Shown: positions 12,741-19,187 of the stretch, in pieces
Layout of the letters: every line of letters begins with the position of its first letter
How positions within the stretch are numbered: position 1 is the first letter of the stretch
Source of the DNA: a virus
Reading direction: 5' to 3' (one strand)
IMG/VR virus record: IMGVR_UViG_3300021373_000913
Span: 1 to 21,585 of that record
DNA length: 21,585 bases
The notes under the pieces: generated by a model
What the model was told of the DNA's origin: nothing
Seen by the model: only the letters and a program-made list of their open reading frames with translations
Databases searched by the model: none
Program-made: the position numbers and the translations under genes

Positions 12741-13702
12741 TCGGTAAACTCACACCGGATACAATCATATCCGCATCACGAATACCTGTATTGATGGGCG
12801 TCAGCCCATACGAAACACCAAACGAACTGATGCGTTCCATCTTAGATGCTCGTCAGGGAAAGCCGCGTCAATGGCTGGAGCAGAACGAACCTATGTTTTG
12901 GGGCGACACGCTGGAGCCAGTCATATTGGGTGAGGCCGCAAAGCGTCTGAACCTGACAGATGTGGTTCTTGACTTCGATGCGGCGGTACACCACCCATCG
13001 CTACCGCTTGCCGCCTCGCTGGATGGCAAGGGTACTGGCACCCAGATGGTCGCGCATGATCCAGCCAACGGCATCTATTGCCCACAGGGTCAACCTGTCG
13101 ATATAAGCGGCGTGGGCGTCCTTGAGGCAAAGAACACCAGCGTAATAGCCGAAGACACCCCAGCACCGCACAGGGGCGTATTACAGCTACAGGCGCAGAT
13201 GATGTGCGCTGGATATGAGTGGGGTTGCGTTGCCGTGTTGTATCGAGGCGGTGAGTTGCGCCTGTTCATGTATCAGGCCGATCTTGTGGTGCAGGGCAAG
13301 ATTGCCAACGCAATCCGCGAGTTTGAGCGTAACATAGAGATGGGTGACTGGTATCCCGCCACCACGTCAGCAGACGCCAACGCCGCGTGGAACAATGTTG
13401 ACGATGGCGCACCGCCGCTTGATCTGGATGATGTGCCGGACGCAGATTATTGGGCTGGCATCCTGATTGACGCCAAGGCGCAGAAGAAAGCCTTGGATCA
13501 GGAGATCGACATTGCTGAGACGAACCTGAAAGAGATGCTGGGCAATCATGAGGAAGGCGTTGTGACTAATGACGGCTCGCGTTATTACATCAAGTGGCCT
13601 ATGCGTAAAACTCGCGCACAGCCAGCCAAGACTGTCGCCGCAAAGCCTGAGTCGGTTGTCCGGCAGAAAACCCTGACGGTGAAGGAGATGCCCAATGGCT
13701 AA
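12737..13702 (+). CDS. YqaJ-type exonuclease/recombinase (PD-(D/E)XK)
   Basis: Three hundred and twenty-one residues of the YqaJ viral recombinase family. SASRIPVLMGVSPYETPNEL (12-31) is the family start, GDTLEPVI (57-64) gives E60, LAASLDG (91-97) gives D96, VLEAKN (128-133) gives E130 and K132, and QLQAQMMCAGYEWGCVAVLY (150-169) follows with the conserved Gln. All core residues are present. It should resect DNA ends for annealing recombination or degrade host DNA. The last 70 residues are a basic tail outside the domain. The start is the TAATG overlap after the 20-bp repeat. Confidence 0.95.
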   Translation: MVGKLTPDTIISASRIPVLMGVSPYETPNELMRSILDARQGKPRQWLEQNEPMFWGDTLEPVILGEAAKRLNLTDVVLDFDAAVHHPSLPLAASLDGKGTGTQMVAHDPANGIYCPQGQPVDISGVGVLEAKNTSVIAEDTPAPHRGVLQLQAQMMCAGYEWGCVAVLYRGGELRLFMYQADLVVQGKIANAIREFERNIEMGDWYPATTSADANAAWNNVDDGAPPLDLDDVPDADYWAGILIDAKAQKKALDQEIDIAETNLKEMLGNHEEGVVTNDGSRYYIKWPMRKTRAQPAKTVAAKPESVVRQKTLTVKEMPNG

Positions 13703-13901
13703 TCTTACAAAGGCACAGAGCGAAGTCTTGCGCTGGATTGAACGACACCAACGCAGGTACGGCTTCACGCCGTCAGTGCGCGAGATTGCGGCTGGAATGG
13801 GCAAGGGCGTCACAACCATTCAGTACCATATTCACAATCTGGTTGATCGCGGCGCAATCAAGAAGCCAGCCGGAGTGCATCGGTCTATTGAGATACAGTA
13901 A
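13695..13901 (+). CDS. Stand-alone LexA-like winged-helix DNA-binding domain
   Basis: Sixty-eight residues that match the N-terminal DNA-binding domain of LexA: LTKAQSEVLRWIERHQRRY, then TPSVREIAAGMGKGVTTIQYH (25-45, the helix-turn-helix), then LVDRGAIKKPAGVHRSIEI. No self-cleaving peptidase part follows; the gene ends normally at TAA. It could compete with the host LexA or regulate the phage operon. It overlaps the exonuclease gene by 8 bases, uses a GGAG site, and is the last gene before the terminator. Confidence 0.88.
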   Translation: MANLTKAQSEVLRWIERHQRRYGFTPSVREIAAGMGKGVTTIQYHIHNLVDRGAIKKPAGVHRSIEIQ

Positions 13902-13905
13902 AAAA

Positions 13906-13935
13906 GGGGCGGGAAACCGCCCCATTATTTTATTT
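13906..13935 (+). terminator. Rho-independent terminator
   Basis: GGGGCGG-GAAA-CCGCCCC is a perfect seven-pair stem with a GAAA tetraloop, followed by the U-rich ATTATTTTATTT. It lies a few bases after the LexA-like stop and closes the rightward operon. Confidence 0.88.
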
Positions 13936-13956
13936 AATAAATAGTACATTTAGGTA

Positions 13957-13987
13957 TTGATATCGGTGTGATATATGATTATATAAT
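13957..13987 (+). promoter_or_regulatory. Possible promoter for the second rightward unit
   Basis: TTGATA (13957-13962) stands upstream of TATAAT (13982-13987, 19-base spacing) or TATATA (13980-13985, 17-base spacing). It sits between the terminator and the gene at 14017, and both are followed by AACAAGGGAG. Confidence 0.5.
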
Positions 13988-14016
13988 ATGTATAACAAAA
14001 CAAGGGAGACTTAAAA

Positions 14017-14298
14017 ATGGTTAAATTTACTAAAGATCAAATGGAAATGCTTGTTGATTTTGCGGCGCATCAGCACCGCGCAGAGCAGTACAACAAATGG
14101 GCTTACGAGCAAGCTGACTCTGATAATATTGACTGGGACGTGTTTAACACACAAATTAATTTGAGTTTTAGCCACGCCAGTAAGGCTGTCGAGATTGCTC
14201 GTAAAATTGGCATGACTGACGATCAAATTACTCAGTGCCACGATGCTCTGGTGCGCTGGGCTGAATATCACAATGAAATGCAAAAGGCGGCGGCTTAA
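14017..14298 (+). CDS. Small helical unknown phage protein
   Basis: Ninety-three residues, starting MVKFTKDQMEMLVDFAAHQ, helical with many His, Asp, Glu and Ala, ending in QKAAA. Probably a small helical bundle. No family recognised. AAGGGAG lies about 8 bases before the ATG, and it has its own promoter behind a terminator, so it is expressed separately from the exonuclease operon. Its end merges with the second copy of the leader repeat. Confidence 0.82.
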   Translation: MVKFTKDQMEMLVDFAAHQHRAEQYNKWAYEQADSDNIDWDVFNTQINLSFSHASKAVEIARKIGMTDDQITQCHDALVRWAEYHNEMQKAAA

Positions 14299-14317
14299 CA
14301 GCCGCCCGAAAGGGGAA
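14286..14317. repeat. Leader repeat copy 2
   Basis: Second copy of the unit at 11353-11386. Here it links the 93-residue gene with the DnaJ-knuckle gene. Confidence 0.85.
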
Positions 14318-14322
14318 TTGAT

Positions 14323-14484
14323 ATGCAGTACAAAGATTGCCCAGAGTGCCAAGGTGACGGCGAAGTAGAGACAGAGGTTGCCATTGCTGATTACCAGTGC
14401 GGCGGATACCTTCGCGGCGTCACAATAGAGTGCTATGTTTGTAGCGGGTCAGGCGAAGTTGAGGACGACATATTTGAAGATTAA
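14323..14484 (+). CDS. Small DnaJ-type zinc-knuckle protein
   Basis: Fifty-three residues with two CxxCxGxG repeats, CPECQGDG (6-13) and CYVCSGSG (37-44), each followed by E-V-E. This is the cysteine-rich zinc pattern of DnaJ, reduced to two knuckles, enough for one zinc ion. An extra Cys lies at 26. There is no J domain. Such short proteins occur in phages, with unknown targets. AGGGG precedes the ATG, in the shared leader repeat. It ends in an acidic tail (EDDIFED). Confidence 0.85.
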   Translation: MQYKDCPECQGDGEVETEVAIADYQCGGYLRGVTIECYVCSGSGEVEDDIFED

Positions 14485-14507
14485 AGGGTGGATGTCTGCC
14501 TTTTATA

Positions 14508-14540
14508 AGTGGGGTGGTCTGAGGGGTCTGCCACTCCACT
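14508..14540 (+). other. Leader hairpin before the exported protein
   Basis: AGTGGGGTGG (14508-14517) and CCACTCCACT (14531-14540) can form a ten-pair stem with one G-U pair and a 13-base loop. Only a mixed AU-rich stretch follows. It may weaken transcription into, or control translation of, the gene at 14571. Confidence 0.4.
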
Positions 14541-14570
14541 AACTATTTAACTTTTGAAAAGGAAAACCAA

Positions 14571-14804
14571 ATGAAAAAGCTACTATTAATCGGATCACTG
14601 TTAGCGTTTACACTACCAGCAAATGCTGGCGTAAATTGTAGGACTGATGCGTGGGGCAATACTACCTGCTATGGAACAGGTGACGACTCAGGTTACAGTT
14701 CAACATCAAGAACAGATGCTTGGGGCAACACTTCAACGACAGACAACAGAGGCAACACAGTAAAATGTCGCACTGATGCTTGGGGCAATACTACCTGCTA
14801 TTAA
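14571..14804 (+). CDS. Exported small repeat protein (RTDAWGNT repeats)
   Basis: Seventy-seven residues. Residues 1-19 are a typical signal peptide (MKKLLLIGSLLAFTLPANA, cut after ANA). The mature part holds three repeats: CRTDAWGNTTCY at 23-34, RTDAWGNTS at 47-55, and CRTDAWGNTTCY again at 66-77. The outer repeats carry paired cysteines that could form disulfides in the periplasm. I recall similar (T/C)RTD.WGNTT repeats in secreted proteins of marine bacteria. It is the last gene of the plus arm, before a strong terminator. A periplasmic or surface role is inferred; function unknown. Good AAAAGGA site. Confidence 0.87.
   Translation: MKKLLLIGSLLAFTLPANAGVNCRTDAWGNTTCYGTGDDSGYSSTSRTDAWGNTSTTDNRGNTVKCRTDAWGNTTCY
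14652..14672. repeat. Coding repeat, copy 1
   Basis: This 21-base segment encodes WGNTTCY and recurs without mismatch at 14781-14801, so the repeats are recent or held by gene conversion. Confidence 0.9.
14781..14801. repeat. Coding repeat, copy 2
   Basis: Exact second copy of 14652-14672 at the end of the exported repeat gene. Confidence 0.9.
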
Positions 14805-14853
14805 TCGAGACAGCGCGTCGGTGCCGCTTCATGCCCGACTCTCCCTCGACTTG

Positions 14854-14888
14854 CCCCCACTGCCCGAAAGCGGTGGGGGTCTTTTTTT
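14854..14888 (+). terminator. Strong rho-independent terminator
   Basis: CCCCCACTGC (14854-14863) pairs with GCGGTGGGGG (14870-14879), with one wobble and loop CCGAAA, followed by T-C-T7 (14880-14888). It ends the plus arm where it meets the leftward late operon and overlaps the stop of the 261-residue gene. Confidence 0.92.
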
Positions 14889-15672
14889 ATATATCTATGT
14901 CGTTTTTAATTAGAACACCCTGCCAGTTTGCCGACACTGGGTTGTTATTACTTGTCGAAATCGCCCTGATTTCTATGTCTGTTTTTTCGTTTATTCGTAA
15001 CGGATATTCAAATTTTTCGATAAAATTACCTGATTGTAAGATTATTCTGATTTGATCTCTGAACACATTTGAGCCAAATTCTCTTGTGACAAAACGCGCT
15101 GTTAGATAGTTATTCGCTAAAGATATTCCAGCATTCATACTCGTGTCATCAAGATATAGAGTGTGACCCGCTGGCACTGTGTACACGGTCATCAGCGTCT
15201 GGTTTGAGGTTTGTGTAATCTTCGCATATACCGCGTTATCCGGCACACCCAGCGTTGCGCCACTAGCGGCAACGTATATGTCACCTGCGGCAGAACCGCC
15301 CGTGCCAGCCTCTGTGACAAATGCTCTGAATATTCTCAGGTAAGAATTAACCGTTATTTTCTGCGTCTGACCAGTGAGCGTGATGTCTTCGCTAATTTCG
15401 TTGTAATTAGCATCGAGTCCAAATATGCGTATTTCTCGCGCCCCAGTTCCTGCCGCAGTGTCTGCCGCATTGCTGGAACTGACATACCACTGAGCCGCCG
15501 ATGTTGGATGCTCGTAAATGCCGCCGCCATCCCATATCGTTTCTTCAACGGAATTAACGTCTGAATTATGGCCAAACTTGTAAATAGCCGTGTGGCCTTT
15601 GACAAACCCCCGCGACACATCCAAGTTGAAAAAACTACCTGTGCTTTCTGATAAGAATCTTTCTATGGTCAT
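14887..15672 (-). CDS. Putative virion structural protein
   Basis: Two hundred and sixty-one residues, beta-rich. Segments such as KFGHNSDVNSVEETIWDGGG (32-51), SSSNAADTAAGTGAREIRIFG and TLMTVYTVPAGHTLYLDD match, from memory, a family of phage particle proteins common in marine phages, of unknown exact location (tail or head decoration). No catalytic motif, signal or membrane part. AGGAG lies 6 bases before the ATG. It follows the holin as the last gene of the late leftward block, and its stop touches the terminator. Confidence 0.82.
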   Translation of the reverse strand: MTIERFLSESTGSFFNLDVSRGFVKGHTAIYKFGHNSDVNSVEETIWDGGGIYEHPTSAAQWYVSSSNAADTAAGTGAREIRIFGLDANYNEISEDITLTGQTQKITVNSYLRIFRAFVTEAGTGGSAAGDIYVAASGATLGVPDNAVYAKITQTSNQTLMTVYTVPAGHTLYLDDTSMNAGISLANNYLTARFVTREFGSNVFRDQIRIILQSGNFIEKFEYPLRINEKTDIEIRAISTSNNNPVSANWQGVLIKNDIDI

Positions 15673-15697
15673 GATTTTCTCCTGTTCCTTTTTGGGT

Positions 15698-16075
15698 TTA
15701 CTTTCTCAAACCCTTTAATCCTCTTAAACCAAAGGATGCGCCGATTGAGGCAAACACCGCGTATTGAAACCAATCAGGCGTGGCTGACAACGCTTCAAAT
15801 CCACGTTCAACATATATCTGGGTAAACGGAATGAAGCACATAGCAATTATGACTATGAATAAAATAGTCCACGCCTCATCTTTCCAGCTATTGTCGCTGG
15901 AGTTTGCCATTATCTTTTCCCAGCCAGCCTCATGCGTTGCGGCGACCTTCATCACCTCTGCTTCCGCTTTAGCCTTGGCGACCTTCGCCTCGCTGGTCGC
16001 CTTCTTCTCGTCTGCCTTGCCCTTGAGCCAAGAGCCAGCCAGATCGCCCACAATCGGGATCAGTGCCTGTATCAT
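15698..16075 (-). CDS. Holin, GTA-type 3TM family
   Basis: One hundred and twenty-five residues. An N-terminal short hydrophobic helix (1-18) is followed by an Ala/Lys/Glu helical region (19-60) and two clear membrane segments at about 69-87 and 102-118, with a basic end (GLRGLKGLRK). The DEAWTI.F...FIPF..IYVERGFEAL...PDWFQYAVF.SIGASFG pattern matches the holin family named for gene-transfer-agent release (PF11351, from memory). It would form lesions in the inner membrane so that the nearby lysozyme reaches the wall. GAGG lies 9 bases before the ATG. Confidence 0.9.
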   Translation of the reverse strand: MIQALIPIVGDLAGSWLKGKADEKKATSEAKVAKAKAEAEVMKVAATHEAGWEKIMANSSDNSWKDEAWTILFIVIIAMCFIPFTQIYVERGFEALSATPDWFQYAVFASIGASFGLRGLKGLRK

Positions 16076-16148
16076 TCTTCAAAGCCTCTCTGTTTCGCCT
16101 TGCCTGTTCTTCGGTTGTCCTGTCGTTCATGTCCCACATTTGGTACAT
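15969..16148 (-). CDS. Possible short ORF overlapping the holin
   Basis: Fifty-nine codons starting by a TAATG overlap with the previous gene. The first part MYQMWDMNDRTTEEQARRN looks like a protein and fills the only 72-base gap in the lysis cassette. The second half overlaps the holin in another frame and is Gly/Arg-rich, as expected from a shadow reading. It may be a real small gene ending in the holin, like overlapping spanin genes, but no signal peptide or lipobox is seen. Low confidence. Confidence 0.3.
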   Translation of the reverse strand: MYQMWDMNDRTTEEQARRNREALKNDTGTDPDCGRSGWLLAQGQGRREEGDQRGEGRQG

Positions 16149-16357
16149 TATTTTTCATGCCCCAGCCAGACCGCAAACGCGCCTGTCATAGCACCAGTCA
16201 CGGTGGCCGTCAGGGCTGTCGCCTGTGATGTCATAGACTCAGGCGGCAAATCCATAAACCAGTGCAGTGTGTCGATGTACATATACGTCATGACGAACAT
16301 CATGAGTCGCGGCAGTATCTTCCATTTCAGGAATCGTTCCATTGTCAACTCAGCCAT
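16148..16357 (-). CDS. Small membrane protein of the lysis cassette
   Basis: Sixty-nine residues with two membrane segments, about 12-34 (KILPRLMMFVMTYMYIDTLHWF) and 46-65, and a short end GHEK. I recall similar proteins (M...FL.WK.LPRLMM...MTW.....HWFM.LP) in phages of marine alphaproteobacteria next to lysozyme genes. Holin partner or antiholin are possible roles. GAGGGGG stands 7 bases before the ATG, and the start overlaps the lysozyme stop by 8 bases. Confidence 0.85.
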   Translation of the reverse strand: MAELTMERFLKWKILPRLMMFVMTYMYIDTLHWFMDLPPESMTSQATALTATVTGAMTGAFAVWLGHEK

Positions 16358-16799
16358 CAGCCAGCCCCCTCATACGCTCCACCAGCCGCCCTGCGCGGTT
16401 TGGTGTCTGTTTATACCACTTTGAGTCAACCATCTCGTCTGCGGCCTTGTGCCAGTCCCTAGCGTCCACGCCAGCCTTCATGCCGACAAACTTTGATAGA
16501 CGTGGCCGTCCAAGCTGGAAGCACATATTTGCAATGACGTGCTGACACGTCTCTGGCAGATCATAAAAGTCGGGATACAAGACCTTGCAATCGTCCATTG
16601 TGACAGCGATGTCCAGCTCAAATAGCAAACGGACTCGCTCCGCAGTGACCTCTGTGCCGACTGGCCGACCGTGTTCTGGGTCGCCCTCGACAATCAGGTG
16701 GCCTATTCCGGTTGTTGGCAGTCCAAGGTGATCCAAATATATCTCATACTTGCACCCCTCATCTTCGGCAATCTCCTGCCTCAGTTTATCCAAGTTCAT
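16350..16799 (-). CDS. Endolysin: T4-like lysozyme (GH24)
   Basis: One hundred and forty-nine residues from the ATG at 16799. E14 (EDEG), D23 (YLDHLG) and T29 (PTTGIGH) have exactly the spacing of E11, D20 and T26 in T4 lysozyme, followed by the GIGH signature. It hydrolyses the glycan strands of peptidoglycan. There is no signal peptide or SAR anchor, so it needs a holin, which lies two genes later. The frame is open to 16841, but GAGAGG just before 16799 and an ATGA overlap with the upstream gene decide the start. The C-terminal half (TCQHVIANMCFQLG..., then RLVERM) also fits the family. Confidence 0.95.
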   Translation of the reverse strand: MNLDKLRQEIAEDEGCKYEIYLDHLGLPTTGIGHLIVEGDPEHGRPVGTEVTAERVRLLFELDIAVTMDDCKVLYPDFYDLPETCQHVIANMCFQLGRPRLSKFVGMKAGVDARDWHKAADEMVDSKWYKQTPNRAGRLVERMRGLADG

Positions 16800-17221
16800 C
16801 TGTTTTTCCTCTCGCGGACGATTTGCACCGCCCTGTCCCAAGTATCCGCCTCAATATCCGGCGTCTCAAAATAGTTGGCCTTGACTCGCTTGCTCTGCTG
16901 GTTGACTTGCTCCGTGGCGAGTGCAATGCACCTCCTAGAATTAATTGCACATAATAGTAAGATATCATAATCCTGCACCGTGGGTAATGTTTTGGCCTTT
17001 GACGCGCCGTTTCCTGCCGCAAGCTGAAAATGATACCCAGATGTGCGGTTGTGCCTAACTTTTGTAAGGCTGGATGATTTCACTTGCACTCGCAAGAACT
17101 CATCATCATACCACGCGACAAGATCAACTTTGTCCTGCTGTGCCATAGAAACGCGCCAGCCTCTTTCCAGAATTGACGCCGCCGCGATATACTCACCAAT
17201 CAGCCCGATTGTAGTTGACAA
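16796..17221 (-). CDS. PD-(D/E)XK nuclease, PDDEXK_5-like
   Basis: One hundred and forty-one residues. GLIGEYIAAASILERGW (6-22, with E10), then KVDLVAWYDDEFLRVQVKSS (31-50) with D33, Q46 and K48. This matches the PDDEXK_5 family (PF11645, from memory), related to group I intron endonucleases, with the QxK version of the catalytic ExK. It sits between the lysozyme and a membrane protein, which is an odd place for a nuclease; a free-standing homing or self-protecting nuclease is possible. The only available start is TTG at 17221; GGCGGG or AAGGG lies upstream. It overlaps the lysozyme start by 4 bases. Confidence 0.82.
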   Translation of the reverse strand: MSTTIGLIGEYIAAASILERGWRVSMAQQDKVDLVAWYDDEFLRVQVKSSSLTKVRHNRTSGYHFQLAAGNGASKAKTLPTVQDYDILLLCAINSRRCIALATEQVNQQSKRVKANYFETPDIEADTWDRAVQIVRERKNR

Positions 17222-17225
17222 GATG

Positions 17226-17684
17226 TTACCCGCCCTTCAAATACATGACCCACAAGGTTAGACCGCCTATAGCTAAAATAGCTATTATGGCTACTGCCGC
17301 AACCGTAGCTATCTGATCCCTACGCTTTGCCTGTTCTTCAAGTGCCTTCTTTTGCTCTGCGCGTTGTCTGGCTATTTCCGCCTGTAATCGCTCCCACGCA
17401 CCAGCTTTGCCATAAAGTAAAAATATACTTCTCATCTCATCGCGCAGTGTGTCAAGTTCTTCTTTGCGGAAGAACTCGTCGATCCCAGCCTGTTCGGCAC
17501 CAGTGATTTTTGAGAATATGCCGTTTTTCTTACGGCTCGCGCCAAAGCTAAGTTCAGCCTCGGCCTTGGCGTATTTGGACACCTGACCCGACAGCGATGA
17601 CAAGTCTTTGCCAGCCTTGATTGCAGACGATATTGCGGAACTGGCGGCACTGACTGCCGCGAATGCTGACAATGGGTCAATCAT
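17226..17684 (-). CDS. Conserved phage membrane protein, lysis region
   Basis: One hundred and fifty-two residues. N-terminus MIDPLSAFAAVSAA..SSAI..G.DLSSLSG..SK is amphipathic and is a start I recall in many marine and cyano-/pelagiphage proteins. Helical middle (FFRKEELDTLRDEMRSIFLLYG, then a long charged helix), then a C-terminal membrane segment at about 125-148. The charged helix plus terminal anchor suggests a spanin or virion-membrane role, but no lipoprotein partner is visible. Function unknown. The ATG follows a 24-codon ORF by one base. Confidence 0.85.
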   Translation of the reverse strand: MIDPLSAFAAVSAASSAISSAIKAGKDLSSLSGQVSKYAKAEAELSFGASRKKNGIFSKITGAEQAGIDEFFRKEELDTLRDEMRSIFLLYGKAGAWERLQAEIARQRAEQKKALEEQAKRRDQIATVAAVAIIAILAIGGLTLWVMYLKGG

Positions 17685-17685
17685 T

Positions 17686-17760
17686 TTATTTGCGAAGCAT
17701 AACGATAATGACGACCAACAAGGTAATCATTACCGCGTCAGTTACTGGCAAGCCTATCAT
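17686..17760 (-). CDS. Tiny single-span membrane peptide
   Basis: Twenty-four codons encoding MIGLPVTDAVMITLL, then VVIIVML and RK: one hydrophobic span with a positive end. The start overlaps the previous stop as TGATG, and AAAGGTG lies 5 bases before it. The stop is one base from the next ATG, so it fills the whole gap. Peptides of this size act as holin modulators in other phages, but a chance ORF cannot be excluded. Confidence 0.5.
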   Translation of the reverse strand: MIGLPVTDAVMITLLVVIIVMLRK

Positions 17761-17987
17761 CAGTACACCTTTACGGTTCCGGTTTCAATATGCCTCGGCA
17801 CACAATACGCCGTGGCTCTGTCCTTTGCGTCGATGTAATCAGTGTACGAATAATTGCCGTACCGCTTAGTTATTTGTGACGCAAAGTAATTACATTCAGT
17901 CAGGCTCCTAAAAAACAAATCCGCGCTTTCAAGTCTCCTGTCGTCCCCAGTCCCTAGCCAGACCAACAATAAAAATACGTGTTCCAC
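17760..17987 (-). CDS. Small conserved phage protein
   Basis: Seventy-five residues starting (GTG)EHVFLLLVWLGTG, with a hydrophobic N-terminus, then a Cys-containing region (ECNYFASQITKRYGNYSYTDY) and RATAYCVPRHI. I recall very similar proteins in marine phages, with the C.......KRYGNY...Y and TAYC.P patterns. The N-terminus could be a weak signal or a beta strand. GTG is the only in-frame start at the correct place, one base after the previous stop. Function unknown. Confidence 0.82.
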   Translation of the reverse strand: MEHVFLLLVWLGTGDDRRLESADLFFRSLTECNYFASQITKRYGNYSYTDYIDAKDRATAYCVPRHIETGTVKVY

Positions 17988-17988
17988 G

Positions 17989-18150
17989 TCATTCGCTTTT
18001 GGCTTTTACATTCTTCCAAATGCGGATACCAAGCAGGATCAAACCACCGACTCCAAGAACCAGCGTGATCCATTCGTTCAACGCTGGTAACCAGATCGGG
18101 CTTGATATGCCAGCACCCGAAAGCGCGTAATCTACGTCTGATTCGTTCAT
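17989..18150 (-). CDS. Small membrane protein, holin-like
   Basis: Fifty-three residues from the second of two adjacent ATGs (18150), which has GAGG 7 bases upstream; the first ATG would be only 4 bases away from it. One membrane segment covers about 23-44 (LPALNEWITLVLGVGGLILLGI), followed by a basic tail (RIWKNVKAKSE). The start overlaps the TGA of the tail-fibre gene. It is the first gene after the fibres in the lysis region. A small holin or pinholin-type role is possible but not shown. Confidence 0.75.
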   Translation of the reverse strand: MNESDVDYALSGAGISSPIWLPALNEWITLVLGVGGLILLGIRIWKNVKAKSE

Positions 18151-19187
18151 CATTCAGCCTCTAACGCTGTGATCCGCGCTTCTAGCGCATTGATTGTTTC
18201 GCGCTGTTCTTTGATAGCCGCAGTCAGTAGCGGGATGACATCAGTGTAAGACATACCCAACACACCAGTTTCAATGTCTTGGACACTGACCGCCTCTGGC
18301 AATACTGCCTGAACGTCCTGTGCAATCAAGAATGGTCTGCGTGTTTCATTCTCATCGTTGTTATAATAACCCATAACAGTTCTGAGTGTGCTGACCTTCT
18401 CTGATGCGTTTTCAATATTCTCGACAATGGTTTTCTGTGTTTCATCTGAAATGCTGTTCCAGCTATTGCCTAGATTTGTCAGGTAAACACCATTTGTGCC
18501 AATATTTGTTGAACCTGTTCCAATATAAAAGTTACTGTCAGTGCTGGCCTTGAAACCCATAGTGACTTCAACTTGGGTTGTTTTGAACATATACAGCACT
18601 GTTGCAGTATTGGCAGGATTTGTAAGTTCTAACTTTGAGCCAGTGGCTCTTGCGCTAGTGCTTCCGATTAAAGCTGTGCCACCTGTATTTATACGCATCC
18701 GTTCCGTTGCACTTGTTCTGAAAATCATTGGCGCAGATTCTTCATTAGAAATATACATATCTGAGTTATTCAGAAATATTCCAGAGCCATCACCAGAGCC
18801 AGTTCCAGTGTTATCCGATGTTAATCTAAAACGTGGATTTGTAGTTGCGTTTACGGTCAACGCAATACCATTTGCTCCTGCTGGTGTCGTAGTACCAATG
18901 CCCACGTTGCCTGACGCAATAATAGTGTCGCCAGTGCCATCAGGATCAATGGTGATGTCGCCGTTTGTGTCGGTGCTTGAAATCGTGTTGCCGTCTAGCT
19001 TTAGATTATCCACCGCCAAAGCATCAATCGCGTCAGTGCCGTCAGCAAAGTTCTTTAGATGTGTCATCTGCTCCCGAAGCGCGTTATTGACTGCGCTTGG
19101 CAACATACCCTCTGCCACAGAAATGTCACCGATTACATCATTCGATGCGTTTGTTGCCGAATATTCGGTGAGTTTATCTTTAGCCAT
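18150..19187 (-). CDS. Tail fibre/spike with S74 chaperone domain, copy 2
   Basis: Three hundred and forty-five residues. The N-terminus (MAKDKLTEYSATNA, then an AVNNALREQMTHLKNF segment) resembles the other fibre and should be the virion-attachment part. A repeated SSTDTNGDITIDPDGTGDTI segment follows, then a beta-rich shaft. The C-terminus is a Peptidase_S74 domain: S247-D-E-T-Q-K252 holds the Ser-Lys cleavage pair, and the last residues form a coiled coil (ETINALEARITALEAE). S74 domains help trimer folding and cut themselves off. GGAGG lies 8 bases before the ATG. Confidence 0.93.
   Translation of the reverse strand: MAKDKLTEYSATNASNDVIGDISVAEGMLPSAVNNALREQMTHLKNFADGTDAIDALAVDNLKLDGNTISSTDTNGDITIDPDGTGDTIIASGNVGIGTTTPAGANGIALTVNATTNPRFRLTSDNTGTGSGDGSGIFLNNSDMYISNEESAPMIFRTSATERMRINTGGTALIGSTSARATGSKLELTNPANTATVLYMFKTTQVEVTMGFKASTDSNFYIGTGSTNIGTNGVYLTNLGNSWNSISDETQKTIVENIENASEKVSTLRTVMGYYNNDENETRRPFLIAQDVQAVLPEAVSVQDIETGVLGMSYTDVIPLLTAAIKEQRETINALEARITALEAE
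18961..18999. repeat. Shared segment in fibre gene 2
   Basis: These 39 bases match 20248-20286 with one mismatch, far more than needed to keep the protein repeat, so the two fibre genes share recent ancestry or exchange segments. Confidence 0.9.

Noticed and set aside
15780-16424. 214-codon plus-strand open frame
   Set aside because: It runs opposite the holin, the membrane protein and the lysozyme, all recognisable on the other strand.
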